Positions 21,996 through 33,000 of a stretch of DNA of 64,000 nucleotides are shown here, one piece after another (the stretch's first letter is position 1; the number at the start of each line of letters is the position of its first letter). The notes beneath the pieces are model-generated. The model worked only from the letters and a program-made list of their open reading frames with translations, was not told where the DNA came from and did not search any database. The DNA is taken from positions 2,542,001-2,606,000 of the forward strand of contig JACZZP010000005.1 in NCBI GenBank assembly GCA_015183035.1, in the 5' to 3' direction. This DNA is from Meloidogyne chitwoodi. Lineage: Eukaryota; Nematoda; Chromadorea; Rhabditida; Meloidogynidae. Both the position numbers and the translations under genes were made by a program.

Positions 21996-22717
21996 ACTGT
22001 CGTTAGTGCTGCCCCGTAATCACGGTTACGGTTACGGAACCGTAAAAAATTACGGTTATTTTTGATTACGGTTACGGTCACGGATTACGGCATCTAATTA
22101 CGGCAAAACCGTAATAAATTTACACCCCATAAAATGAAATTTTTGGGGAAAAAATTTATGGAAAAGACTTATCTATAATTATTATAAATTGTTTATCTTC
22201 TAGAGTGAGTATGGTTGAGTGGTTAGTGTGTTAGTCTAGGTTACTAACCTTGACATAGGTTCAATTCCTATGTTAATTTCAATATATTTGGAGGTTATGT
22301 TAATTGTAAAATTTGTTTTTATTTTTCTTACTTTTTGAAAATTTTAAATCTATTATAAAAATAAAAGCCTATATTTTTGATTGCATCACTAAAAAAACGT
22401 GAATTTTTGGCAACTAACGTGCATTTTTATTCAAAATTTTGCCTGCGGCGTTAAAAAAGTGTAATTTTCTGCAACAGAGGTTTAAAAATTTTAAAATTTT
22501 TCGCCTGCGGCGCTAAAAAGGAATTTTTTGCAATAGTGATGTAAAAAATTTTCATCAATGGCACTAAAAAGGGGTTATTTTTGGCCACAGGAGTATAAAA
22601 TTTAAAAAATTACGGTTCTTACGGTTTACGGTAACGGTTTACGGTGGTAAATTACGGTTACGGTTACGGATTACGGCTTACGGTAAATTTCGCTAACGGG
22701 GCAGCACTAACTGTCGT
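21996..22717. mobile_element. hAT-like MITE with TTACGG subterminal repeats
   Basis: The element is 22004-22709 (706 bp). It has inverted ends TAGTGCTGCCCCGT / ACGGGGCAGCACTA and a perfect 8-bp target duplication ACTGTCGT (21996-22003, 22710-22717). TAGTG ends and 8-bp duplications are hallmarks of the hAT superfamily. Both subterminal regions are crowded with TTACGG hexamers in inverted orientation, plausible transposase-binding arrays. No transposase is present. The interior contains a tRNA-like segment. Confidence 0.8.
22205..22277 (+). pseudogene. tRNA-like segment inside the hAT MITE
   Basis: An A box TGGTTGAGTGG (22212-22222) and B box GGTTCAATTCC (22258-22268) are correctly spaced. 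An anticodon-like stem TTAGT/ACTAA has loop CTAGGTT, and the T stem ATAGG/CCTAT is intact. The acceptor arms do not pair, so this is probably a tRNA-derived relic or SINE head rather than a working tRNA. Confidence 0.45.
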
Positions 22718-22735
22718 TAAATTCAGAACATTTAA

Positions 22736-22766
22736 TTAGTTGGAGAACTTCCAACTTACAAAAATA
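22736..22766 (-). repeat. Dispersed covarying hairpin, copy 8
   Basis: Perfect stem AGTTGGA / TCCAACT after ATTTTTGTA: the AGCC/GGCT pair is replaced by AGTT/AACT on both sides. Confidence 0.65.
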
Positions 22767-23027
22767 ACCACGGAAAAGGACAACCCGGCAAATTATAAAA
22801 ATTTTTTGTTTATTAAATTTGTAGTAAATTTATTCATTTTGTCTATATTATTAAAAACAATTAGAGTGCATAATGAATCAAGGCACTTTTATGATTTTTT
22901 GTAATATATTTTATAAAAAATAAGATCAGGAATTGACCGTTTTCTCGCTTCCTTCCTTTTTTGGTTGTTCTATGATTCAACTTTCCGGAACAGGTTAAAA
23001 CAAAAAAGAAGCCGATATCCACCTTTT

Positions 23028-23059
23028 TTAGTTGAGAAATTCCTCAACTTACAAAAATA
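23028..23059 (-). repeat. Dispersed covarying hairpin, copy 9
   Basis: Perfect stem AGTTGAG / CTCAACT after ATTTTTGTA. Confidence 0.65.
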
Positions 23060-23780
23060 TAAAAAATTATTAAATAGCAGCTCTTGAATATTTAAATAAA
23101 TTTTATTATCCTAATGTACATATTTATCATAAATTAATTTATATTAAACAAATACAGAATTCAAAAAAATTATTAATAAATTTTTGGGTTGGTTTGAATT
23201 TAATAAGACTCTAATAATCGTCCTATTTGCTTCAAATGACAACAAAAAGTTAAAAAAAATTTAAAACAACCGCCTTTAAATTAGCCAAATTTGCAATAAA
23301 AAAATACAAATATTTACACAAAAACACGAGTTAAGGCAAATAAAATCTAATTAAATGTGTTTAGTGATGACATGACTGTGAAAAATAAAATATTTTTATT
23401 TTTTTTCAAATAAATGTCAAAAAAAAAAATTAATTATTAAAATCGAAAATAGTAAATTCTAAAAAACGGAAATTAACAAATGAAAAAATAAATATCTTTG
23501 TGATTTAGTTAATTTGTTTAAAGAAAGTTTCCTAAAAAATAATTAATTCCAAAAATGTCTTAAACTTAAAAAAATCTATTTTTAAATATTTTTAAAATTT
23601 TTTTTCTAATATTTTCAAAATAAAATATCTTCAAAAAAGTTTAAACAAATAAAGCCTTTAATTTTCTTTCACAATTTAATGAGTATCAAATTTTTATTCC
23701 ATTTTTGTCATTATTTACGCAAAAAATCCTTAGGGTTAGTAGACTCTTGGGAAATTTTCTTTATTATTTTTTTGATGCAA

Positions 23781-24030
23781 ATGTCAGGAAAAATAATTTG
23801 TTTTTTGCTATTTTTAATTAGAAGAGGATTAAAAGGTTTGTAAAAAATGAAAAATGTTTATAAAATAATCCAAAAAATTATTTTAAATATTTTTAGAAAA
23901 TAAAAATATTAACATCAATGTTGTTTCAAGTGTCCACAGGATTCGTGAAGGACAAATTTATTTTTTTTTAATTTTTGAAAAAACAGTTAAAAAGCTGACA
24001 TATGTACGCATTAATTTACCAAAAAATTAA
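23781..24030 (+). CDS. Possible small two-exon gene
   Basis: ATG at 23781 opens MSGKIICFLLFLIRRGLK, and a GTTTGT donor follows. An acceptor near 23896 continues in phase 1 to a stop at 24028-24030, giving about 60 residues (ends VRINLPKN). The N-terminus is hydrophobic and then basic. It is short, without family likeness, and in AT-rich DNA, so it may be chance. Confidence 0.22.
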
Positions 24031-24254
24031 AAAAATGTTTTACTTTTATACAACTTTGGCTAAATAAATGTTTTTAGTAAAAGCATAAATGATTACTTGT
24101 TCTCGCACAAAGTTGGGAAATAAAATAAAAAAAGAATTTCACATTTTTTGTGTTTTATATATACTGTACATTTTCTGACTTGAAATGTTTTTCTTCAAAT
24201 AACTTTCTTTCTTTATCCAAAATGATTCATAGCTTGATACATAGACATTGCATC

Positions 24255-24676
24255 TTAATTTTCATTGTTTATATTACCAAAATTAAATAAAAAACCTGTA
24301 GAAGCTCGAAAATGAAAAGGTTCAAACTTATTTTTCAATTCCTCAAGTTCTTTTTGAGCTTTTCCAATACCAACCCCAGTAGCAGCAGAACCACCTAAAA
24401 AAAGAAAAGCATCTTCTGCTTTTTGTTTAGCATTGTTAGCAGAGTTAATGAACTTTTGAGTAGTCTGAGAAGTAAAGCCTCTGTGAACATTAGTAGCAAA
24501 TCTTGCTAAAGGACTTACTAAAAAATTAAAATAAATAAAAAATATAATCTTAAATATTTATTGAATTATATTTTAAATTTAAATATCTAACCATTGGCCT
24601 CAACAAACATTGTTGACACAATATAAAGGCAAATAAATAAAATAAATACTATTTTAGTTTTTTTAAATAATGCCAT
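24255..24676 (-). CDS. Small secreted helical protein, unknown
   Basis: Exon 1 (24676-24592) encodes a signal peptide MALFKKTKIVFILFICLYIV ending near VEAN. After an intron at 24591-24518 (GT-AG, phase 1), exon 2 (24517-24255) runs to the stop. It encodes about 115 residues in total. The mature part has an Ala/Asn/Lys-rich helix (INSANNAKQKAED), a small-residue stretch GGSAATGVGIG, then KELEELKNKFE. The mix of Ala/Lys helix and Gly-rich hydrophobic patch recalls the tails of the PLA2-like genes at 2-4 kb, but the likeness is weak. No domain is recognised. It abuts a Merlin-like MITE 18 bp upstream of its start, which may have replaced promoter sequence. Confidence 0.6.
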
Positions 24677-24684
24677 CTGAATTT

Positions 24685-25261
24685 TTTAAAAATGGTAAAT
24701 GTCCAGTAGATGTCCAACCTGTCCGCAAAGAGAATTCGCTCTTTTCTTTCCTTCTCTTGCATTGGCGTTAGGAGAAATGCACGCTTATTTTTCCTGTACA
24801 CTGTAATATGCCTTTTGGCACTTGGAAAGAAAGGGATAAAATATTTAAATTAATAAATAATAGTGATTAAGATTCAGAATTGTCCGTTAGATGAGACATA
24901 TTACAGAAACTGAATTACCTAAATATTTGTCCTTTTACCGGTTTTTATCACTTCATTATAATCCCATAAAGTGTTATTATCCAGCTGATCTGCTATAAAT
25001 ATATTTGAGAATTTTGTCCCAAATTTATGTTCTTTGATTATTAATCTTTGGTCACTTTTAAAATAAATATATTTTCACTTTATTATTAATTAATTTTAAT
25101 TATTTATCCCTTTCTTTCCAAGTGCCAAAAGGCATATTATAGCGAAGAGGAAAAATAAGCGTGCACTTTTCCTAACGCCAAAAATGCAAGAGAAGGAAAG
25201 AAAAGAGCGAATTCTCTTTGCGGACAGGTTGGACATCTACTGGACATTTACTTTTAAAAAT
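24685..25261. mobile_element. Merlin-like MITE next to secreted gene
   Basis: The element at 24694-25252 is flanked by the direct repeat TTTAAAAAT (24685-24693, 25253-25261). Long inverted ends begin GGTAAATGTCCAGTAGATG and include CCTGTCCGCAAAGAG. Inner arm segments (GTGCACGCTTATTTTTCC) match the element at 17921, so both belong to one family. There is no transposase. It lies directly upstream of the minus-strand gene starting at 24676. Confidence 0.75.
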
Positions 25262-25826
25262 TTATTCGGGGAAAGGTTGAAAGTTATGAATTAAATATAG
25301 GCGAAAAAAATTTTTTTTAAATGTCCGTCTTACCGTTGCGTTTAAAAAATAAAATTTAAGAATAAGAAAAGAGTAGGATCTAAATTCATGTCTTCACTTA
25401 AAACATAAATGAAATAAAGAATATAAAAAGGGCATTTAAAGATATAGACGTCAAGCGTCTCACATCAATTTACTACCCCAAAGCGATCAATTTAGGTAAG
25501 TGAATACGTGTAAATCAATGCCTTCTTGACTGGCAAAACTGTCTCGAACAAGCCCTCCATGTTAGAGTTGTAGCACTACAACACCCTAACACTCAGGCTA
25601 ATTTGAACAAATTGGAAAGCTTATAAACTTTAATTTATTTTTGGAACATTTTCTCCGTAAATAATCTACCATCTCAAAAAAAATTTCAGACATCAAAAAA
25701 TTCCTCTAAAATAACCTTCTTTTTCCCTCAGGGACTATAATGAAAGTAAAGTATAATAAATAATTTTTTAAGTTTCTATTTATAAATAAATGGATATGTT
25801 TGAAAATGATACTGTATTGAATTTTA

Positions 25827-25863
25827 TTATTTTTGGAAGCCAAGTAAGTAATGCTTTGGCTAA
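25827..25863 (+). repeat. Dispersed covarying hairpin, copy 10
   Basis: Stem AGCCAAG / CTTTGGCT with one bulged T after ATTTTTGGA. Confidence 0.55.
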
Positions 25864-26870
25864 TCAGCTAAAAACCTTGTCTCAGTTAAACATCGAAAAT
25901 ATAAAAAATTTAAAAATGCTTAAACAATAATACAATTTTTGAATGAGTTAAAGTAAAAAACTCATTATTTAATAATACTATTTTATTTTACAAATCTTGT
26001 AGGATATTGTCTCACTTTTTTGTTAAGCTTTTCAGTACCGCAGGATATCTTTTTCGTTAAATTAATTTTTCAAATTTCCAAAAATATATTTAATTTAATT
26101 AATTTACTGATAAATATAAACATTTATAATACAAATCTACCAAGCGTTTTGTATTAGAATGTAGTATTTTTGGGATCATAACATTTTTGTTATTGCTATT
26201 AATTTGATCTTTTTATTTCACTAAATATTAGAATGGGTTGACAATTTTATTTTAAAAATTTTATTTTCTAACAATAACTTTTATGCAACGTTAATTCAAA
26301 ATTAGTTAAATGTTTAATCAAAAATTAAATATATTTATTTTTTACAACTATTTTGGAAAGATAAATTTAAAAAATGAAAGAAATAACACAAAAATGCTTA
26401 TTATTTATTTAGCAACACAAAACCCTTTATAAAATTAACCCCGCTCAATTTTAAATTTAAAAGCCATGTTTGTTTGTTTATAAACTTTGCACGTCTTTAT
26501 AAAATTGTTTGGTTAACTTATCAAACAATTTTTATTTTTTTAAATAACTTTTAACATTCCTTTATAGACTGTTTTAAATTTTTTGCTAAATTTCCTCATT
26601 TTCTTTATTTTTTTTCGCGATATGTATACAACAATGATAGCCTTAAATAAATTCAAAAAATTACCAAAGATGTTTTGAAGCCAAAAACTCCTTTTAAATC
26701 TTCACCTCTCAGAAATATTTAAATATATTTTATGCATGTCTTTCCTAACAAATAAGCATTATTACGTTCATTTCTTTGTTTTTATCAAAGTATATTTAAT
26801 TAAATTTACTTATTTATTTAAGTATATGATTCACAAATGTAATGTTGTTTCCGCATTCTTAAAGCTTTTT

Positions 26871-26910
26871 TATTTTTGTGAGCCAAACATTATTAAAATG
26901 TTAAGGCTAA
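26871..26910 (+). repeat. Dispersed covarying hairpin, copy 11
   Basis: AGCC-AACAT / ATGTT-AA-GGCT after ATTTTTGTG. About 150 bp upstream of the zinc-finger start codon. Confidence 0.55.
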
Positions 26911-27061
26911 AAATTTTAAGCTTTTTTTGTTCATTTTATTAATGAATTAGACCAATATTTATTTTCAAAATTTTATTTTTTCAATTTTTTATTTTAATAG
27001 CTATCTTAAAATTTATTTATTTCTTCTGTGCTAATTTAAAAATAAAAAAAATTAAACTATT

Positions 27062-30000
27062 ATGGGAGGAATTTTAAACGATGTTTTAATTTCTAATGAA
27101 AATTTGTCTTTTAATAACGCACCCAAAATATTAACTACAAATTCTAACAATATAGAGGATGATTCTAGTGACACAGTTTCAATCCCTGATATTGCTGAAA
27201 TTTTAAAAGCTGCTGAAGAATTGAAAAGAGAATTTGGCATCAAGGATAAAGAAAGTAAATTACCTATTTTATTATATTTAATATGTTTTAATGAAGAATA
27301 GATTAGAATCTGTAAAAGATTTTTGACTAAATTAGTGCATTACTTACGAATCCGGGTCAGACATGTGCAAAACACCGAAATTTTTTCCAACGAAACGAAA
27401 CGAAACAAAATTTTTTAAAAATCGTTTCGTTAGCAAAACGAAACAAAACACGTGTGTTTCGTCACGAAACGAAACGAAACATTAAATTTATAAAAACTAC
27501 TGTATTTCTTTAAATTTTCATTGTAAAACTCATTTTCATGTAATACCAATGCAAAATTTAAAAAAATTTGTGCAGTAGGCAAGAATTTTGAGAATTTTTG
27601 AACTTTAGAGCATATAAAAATAAATTTTCAGCTCTACAGAAACTGTAATAGGTATAATCACAAAATTAAAAAATATGAAAACTAGTTAGAAAATTAACCG
27701 AAAAGTCCTAATAATTTTTTATTTACAAAAGTTGGAAGCAAGAATCCTGCCGACTAGATCCCATGAGAATTAAATTATTTGTCGGCGGTTTCTTAAACAG
27801 AGTACTCGGATATGCGTATTTATCCTCAGTATAGGTTTTTTAGGATTTGATGCGGATTTTTTTAATAAAATTAGGATTTGCGTCGTATTTTTATTGTCTT
27901 TTTTGAAATTATTAAAAACTTAGTCTATTTTTACTGAAAAGGTGAATTTTTGGCAGCTAGAGTACATAAATTTATCAAAATTTTTATTTTTTCATCTGAG
28001 TACTCTGGTCTTCAACATCAATCAACATTGAATGGAACTAGGTTGCGCCTAATTGAGTGCAAGTGTTTGGGTCAGGCTTTTGTCTGACTAAAATTCCTCG
28101 TATCGGGTAAATTTTAATAAATTTCGGGTTGTTTTAGCGCCATGCAAAAAATTTTTGAAAAATTATTGACTTTTGTAATTAAAATCTCAAAAATTTTACC
28201 CAAAACTGGAAATTTTCAAACAATTTTGTTTCGTATTGTTTCGTGACTAAATAAGAGTGTTTCGTCACGAAACGAAACATTTTAAATTTGTGTTTCGTCA
28301 CGAAACGAAATTAAACGGAAAAAAAGTAACGTAACTAACGAAACAGCGAAACGAAACGAAACATTTCGCGCATGTCTGATCCGGGTCGATAGTATAAAGT
28401 CTGTACGATTTTTTTAGACTTGATATGAGGTCTAACAGACCTACAAAAAATGGAAAAAAACGCCAATTTGATTTGGAAAGCCAAAAAATTTCTAAAAGTC
28501 AGATTAGTCTGATTTTGATATATTTTGTAGAGTTCGTTAATTTGAATCAAATATCAAAAAATTAGAAAGTTCTGACTTTTAGAAGTCGAGATAGGTTACT
28601 GTATTTTTAACGTTTTTAATGAATTTTTGAGATTTTTTTCTAAAAGTCGGATTAGTCTGGATTTTATATATTATTTAGAGCTCGAAAAACTAAATATAAT
28701 ATCAAAAAATTAGAAAATTCCGACTTTTAGAAGTCGAAATAAAAGCATATAAACATTTAAAAATTAGCGATTTCATCGATGTTTCATCGATGAGTTTTCT
28801 CCCAGGACTGAGTTCAGGACTGAGTTTTCTCCCAGGACTGAGTTTTCTCCCAGGACTGAGTTCAGGACTGAGTTTTCTCCCAGGACTGAGTTCAGGACTG
28901 AGTTTTCTCCCAGGACTGAGTTCAGGACTGAGTTTTCTCCCAGGACTGAGTTCAGGACTGAGTTTTCTCCCAGGACTGAGTTCAGGACTGAGTTTTCTCC
29001 CAGGACTGAGTTCAGGACTGAGTTTTCTCCCAGGACTGAGTTCAGGACTGAGTTTTCTCCCAGGACTGAGTTCAGGACTGAGTTTTCTCCCAGGACTGAG
29101 TTCAGGACTGAGTTTTCTCCCAGGACTGAGTTTTCTCCCAGGACTGAGTTCAGGACTGAGTTTTCTCCCAGGACTGAGTTCAGGACTGAGTTTTCTCCCA
29201 GGACTGAGTTCAGGACTGAGTTTTCTCCCAGGACTGAGTTTTCTCCCAGGACTGAGTTTCGCACCCATGACCGAGTTTCGCGCCCATGACCGAGTTTCGC
29301 GCCCATGACCGAGTTTTCGCGGCCCCTGGAAAATTGGGCAGTAATCGAAAATTGGCAGTAAAGAAACAGACAAAAACTTGCAGGAAAATACAAAAATACA
29401 TGAAAAATACATAAATCTTTTTTTGTATTTTTCATGTATTTTTGTATTTTTATATTTTCTTGCAAGTTTTTGTACTGTTTAATCACTGCCCAATTTTCCT
29501 AGCACGGTTTTCGCCCGTAGACGAGTTAAGTTCAAGCTTATTTTCCAGTTTTAAGTTCAAGTTTATTTTCAGTTTTTGCCAAGCTTATTTTTATGTTTTA
29601 AATTTAAGCTTATTCTCAAATTTTTTTAATTGTTTTCCATTAAAAAACATCGAACCCAGCCAAGAAAATAGGAAAAGAAAAGAGATAAGCAGGGATGTTG
29701 TCCACTCAACCACACCAACGCTTATTATTTTCTTCCTTTTATCATTTATTAACTATGCTGGAAAAATAAAAAATAACTAGCCTTACAGTTCCGGAGGGGT
29801 TATTAATATTTAAAAAAATTAAAATAATATATTGAAGGTATTAATTTTTGGTCTGCCTATAACTCAGTTTTCGCCTATGACCAAAATAAACTTGAAAAAA
29901 AATAAACTTGAAACAAATAAACTTGGAAAAAACTTAAAAATAGTAAAATAAACTTAAAAATACAAAAATAAACATGAAAAATATACAAAAACTTAAAAAT

Positions 30001-33000
30001 TCAAAAATAAATTGAAAAAAATAAACTTAAATATATAAAAACAAACTTGAAAAAAATAAACCTAGAAATACAAAAATAACTTGAAAAATGTAAACTTAAA
30101 AATATAAAAATAAACTTGGAAATACAAAAATAAACTCGGAAAAAACACAAAAATAGTAAATTAAAAATAGAAAAAATAAACTTGAAAATACAAAAATAAA
30201 CTTTGAACTACAAAAATAAAATTGAAAATACAAAAGTTGAAAATACAAAAATAAACTTGAAAATACAAAAATAAACTTGAAAATACAAAAATAAACTTGA
30301 AAATACAAAAATAAACTTTGAAATACAAAAATAAACAAAATACAAAAACAAACTGAAATACAAAAATAAACTTTAAAAAATAAACTTAAAATACAAAAAT
30401 AAACTTGAAAAAAATAAACCTAGAAATACAAAAATAACTTGAAAAATGTAAACTTAAAAATATAAAAATAAACTTGGAAATACAAAAATAAACTCGGAAA
30501 AAACACAAAAATAGTAAATTAAAAATAGAAAAAATAAACTTGAAAATACAAAAATAAACTTTGAACTACAAAAATAAAATTGAAAATACAAAAGTTGAAA
30601 ATACAAAAATAAACTTGAAAATACAAAAATAAACTTGAAAATACAAAAATAAACTTTGAACTACAAAAATAAGCTTTGAACTACAAAAATAAACTTGGAA
30701 ATACAAAAATAAAATTGAAAATACAAAAATAAACTTGGAAATAAAAAAATTAACTTGGAACTACAAAAATAAACTTGAAAATACAAAAATAAACTTATAA
30801 ATATAAAAATAAAGTTGAAAATACAAAAATAAACTTGGAAATACAAAAATAAAGTTGAAAATACAAAAATTAACTTGGAAATAAAAAAATTAACTTGGAA
30901 CTACAAAAATAAACTTGAAAATACAAAAATAAACTTATAAATATAAAAATAAAGTTGAAAATACAAAAATAAACTTGGAAAAAAAACACAAAAATAGTAA
31001 ATTAAAAATAGAAAAAATAAACTTGAAAAAAAAATAAACTTAGAAATACTAAAATAAACTTGGAAAAAATACATGAAAAAAATTAACCTAGAAATACTAA
31101 AATAAACTAAGGAAATAAACTTAATGGATAGATTAATTTATTGCTAATAGGCATTTTTCATTGGAAGATTATATTTCTGCATTATTGAATAATTTTTATT
31201 TTTCCTTAAACCAAAAATAGCAAAATTGTCCAATTATCTAAATTTCAAAAATATTTTTTACTTAATTTTTTAGAATTTTGTCAAGGCAAATATTCATGCT
31301 ATAAACCTAGTGATCTTGGAGATCGTTATTTTTTTTGTATTTATTGCAATTTTGATTTTGCTCGTTGTTATGTTGATAGACATTTGACAAGAAGGAGACA
31401 TTTAATTAATAAAAAGTCTTTAGAAGGTTTCTGAATTTTTCTTTTAATTTTTTTAAATTTGTTTTATAGACAATGCTAATAAACAAAATCAAGATATTAT
31501 TATTGATAATTCTACTTTTAAATTTGCTATAAAATGTAAAGATAAAGATGGTTGTTTTACAAAAAGTCAACAGTTTAAAAATTCCGTCTACTGTATTTTT
31601 TGTAAAAAGAATCTTGTCAATAAATCAAGTATTCTTAATGTACATTTACAATCTACAAGTCATCTAAATTATAAAGCATTATTCAAAGGTAATTTAAATT
31701 TTTAAGAAATTTTAAAAAAATTTTAATTTAAGTAATATGTAAAATTTAATTAAATTATTAATATAAGTTGGAATAATAAAATTGCGATTGTAGAATTCTT
31801 TGGGATCTCGGTTTATTTTTGGGAGCCAAACATTGTTTAGTGTTTAGGCTAATTATTTTAAGCAGTAATTTTTAAGATTTAAATTGCAAAATTTTAATTT
31901 TGAAATTTAAATTTGTAAATTTTAATTTTAGGAAAAAACGATGTAAATAATTCTTCCAAAGTAAACATAGCTATTGTTAATGATGTTGCCAATGGGTCAT
32001 CTGATGAGGAAGGTAAATTTTACTTTTATTTTCTTTAAGTTTTCTAATCTGTCTTCTTAAATCCTGAGTTTGTTTACAAGTTTTACGCAAAGTTGCGTAA
32101 AAAAATAAAAACTATGAGAAATTTCGTTTAATATTCCATTTATGTATTTAAAATATTCACTTTGAATCCTGTCTTCTGGTGTGTTTATTATTTTTGTAAG
32201 CCTAAATATTTTTGGGCTAATTTATTTTAATTAAAGACAAATTATTAAAACCTTATTAATTGAAGCTCATTTTTTAAATTATATTAATTTTATTTTTATT
32301 AATTTATTTATCTTTAGCATTATCAAAATCAAATGTTTCAAAAAACGACCAATCTTTTATTCGATATCTTAATCTAAAAAGAAAATATAAAAATTTGCAA
32401 TTTTGTATTTATTGCAAACAACATTACAAGGGTTCATGTGTGAAAGAACATATGCAACAAAAAAAGCATAAAATGTTGAAAAAAGCTTTTGAAGGTTATA
32501 ATTACTTAATTTTTAAAATAAATTTTTTAATTTAAATTTAGCACAAAGTAAAAACAAAAACAGTTTAAAGACAGAAGAAAATGGTAGCAAAAATAGCTCA
32601 AAAAGTTTCGATACCATTAAAGAAGCCGAGACATTATCTGATGAGAAAAATAATAATAAAGGTCAATTTTATGATTCAAATTGGGGAGGTGTCTAACGGA
32701 AATGTACCGAAATACTATTAATTAAAATTTAAACATATTGTTAAGTTAAGTTAAAATCACATTTATCTAGTTCATTTTTGCTAATTTAAGTAATAGATAT
32801 TTCTTTGGTTCCACGTTATATTTTTGTAAGCCAAAATTCTTTTGGTTAATATAGTTTGGATATTGATATATTTTTAGTTTAGTTCCACGCTTGTGTTGAT
32901 ATAGAAATAGGTTTTGCCTTTAAATAATGTACTATAATTCACAAAACTACAAATGAAGTAAAATTAGTAGGCATTAGATCTGCATAACTAAAATTTAGTT

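Larger units (their letters stand above)
22718..23780. other. AT-rich spacer
   Basis: Holds two dispersed hairpins (22736, 23028) and otherwise A/T-rich DNA without a supported gene. Confidence 0.4.
25262..27061. other. Spacer with a less AT-rich patch
   Basis: A patch at about 25440-25620 is richer in GC than its surroundings, with GCACTACAACACCC-type sequence. It could be an old insertion or an RNA gene, but no known RNA was recognised. Two dispersed hairpins lie at 25827 and 26871. Confidence 0.35.

Noticed and set aside
25440..25620. Possible RNA gene in a GC-richer patch
   Set aside because: No tRNA boxes, SL RNA leader or snRNA core was recognised; left as unexplained spacer.
28702..29486. 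Several long frames of repeated GRKLSPELSP or GENSVLN
   Set aside because: Produced by the 12/18-bp minisatellite, whose units are multiples of three; located in an intron.
30096..30846. Phe/Tyr-rich frames (FCIFKFIF-like)
   Set aside because: Artefacts of the AT-rich 20-bp minisatellite.
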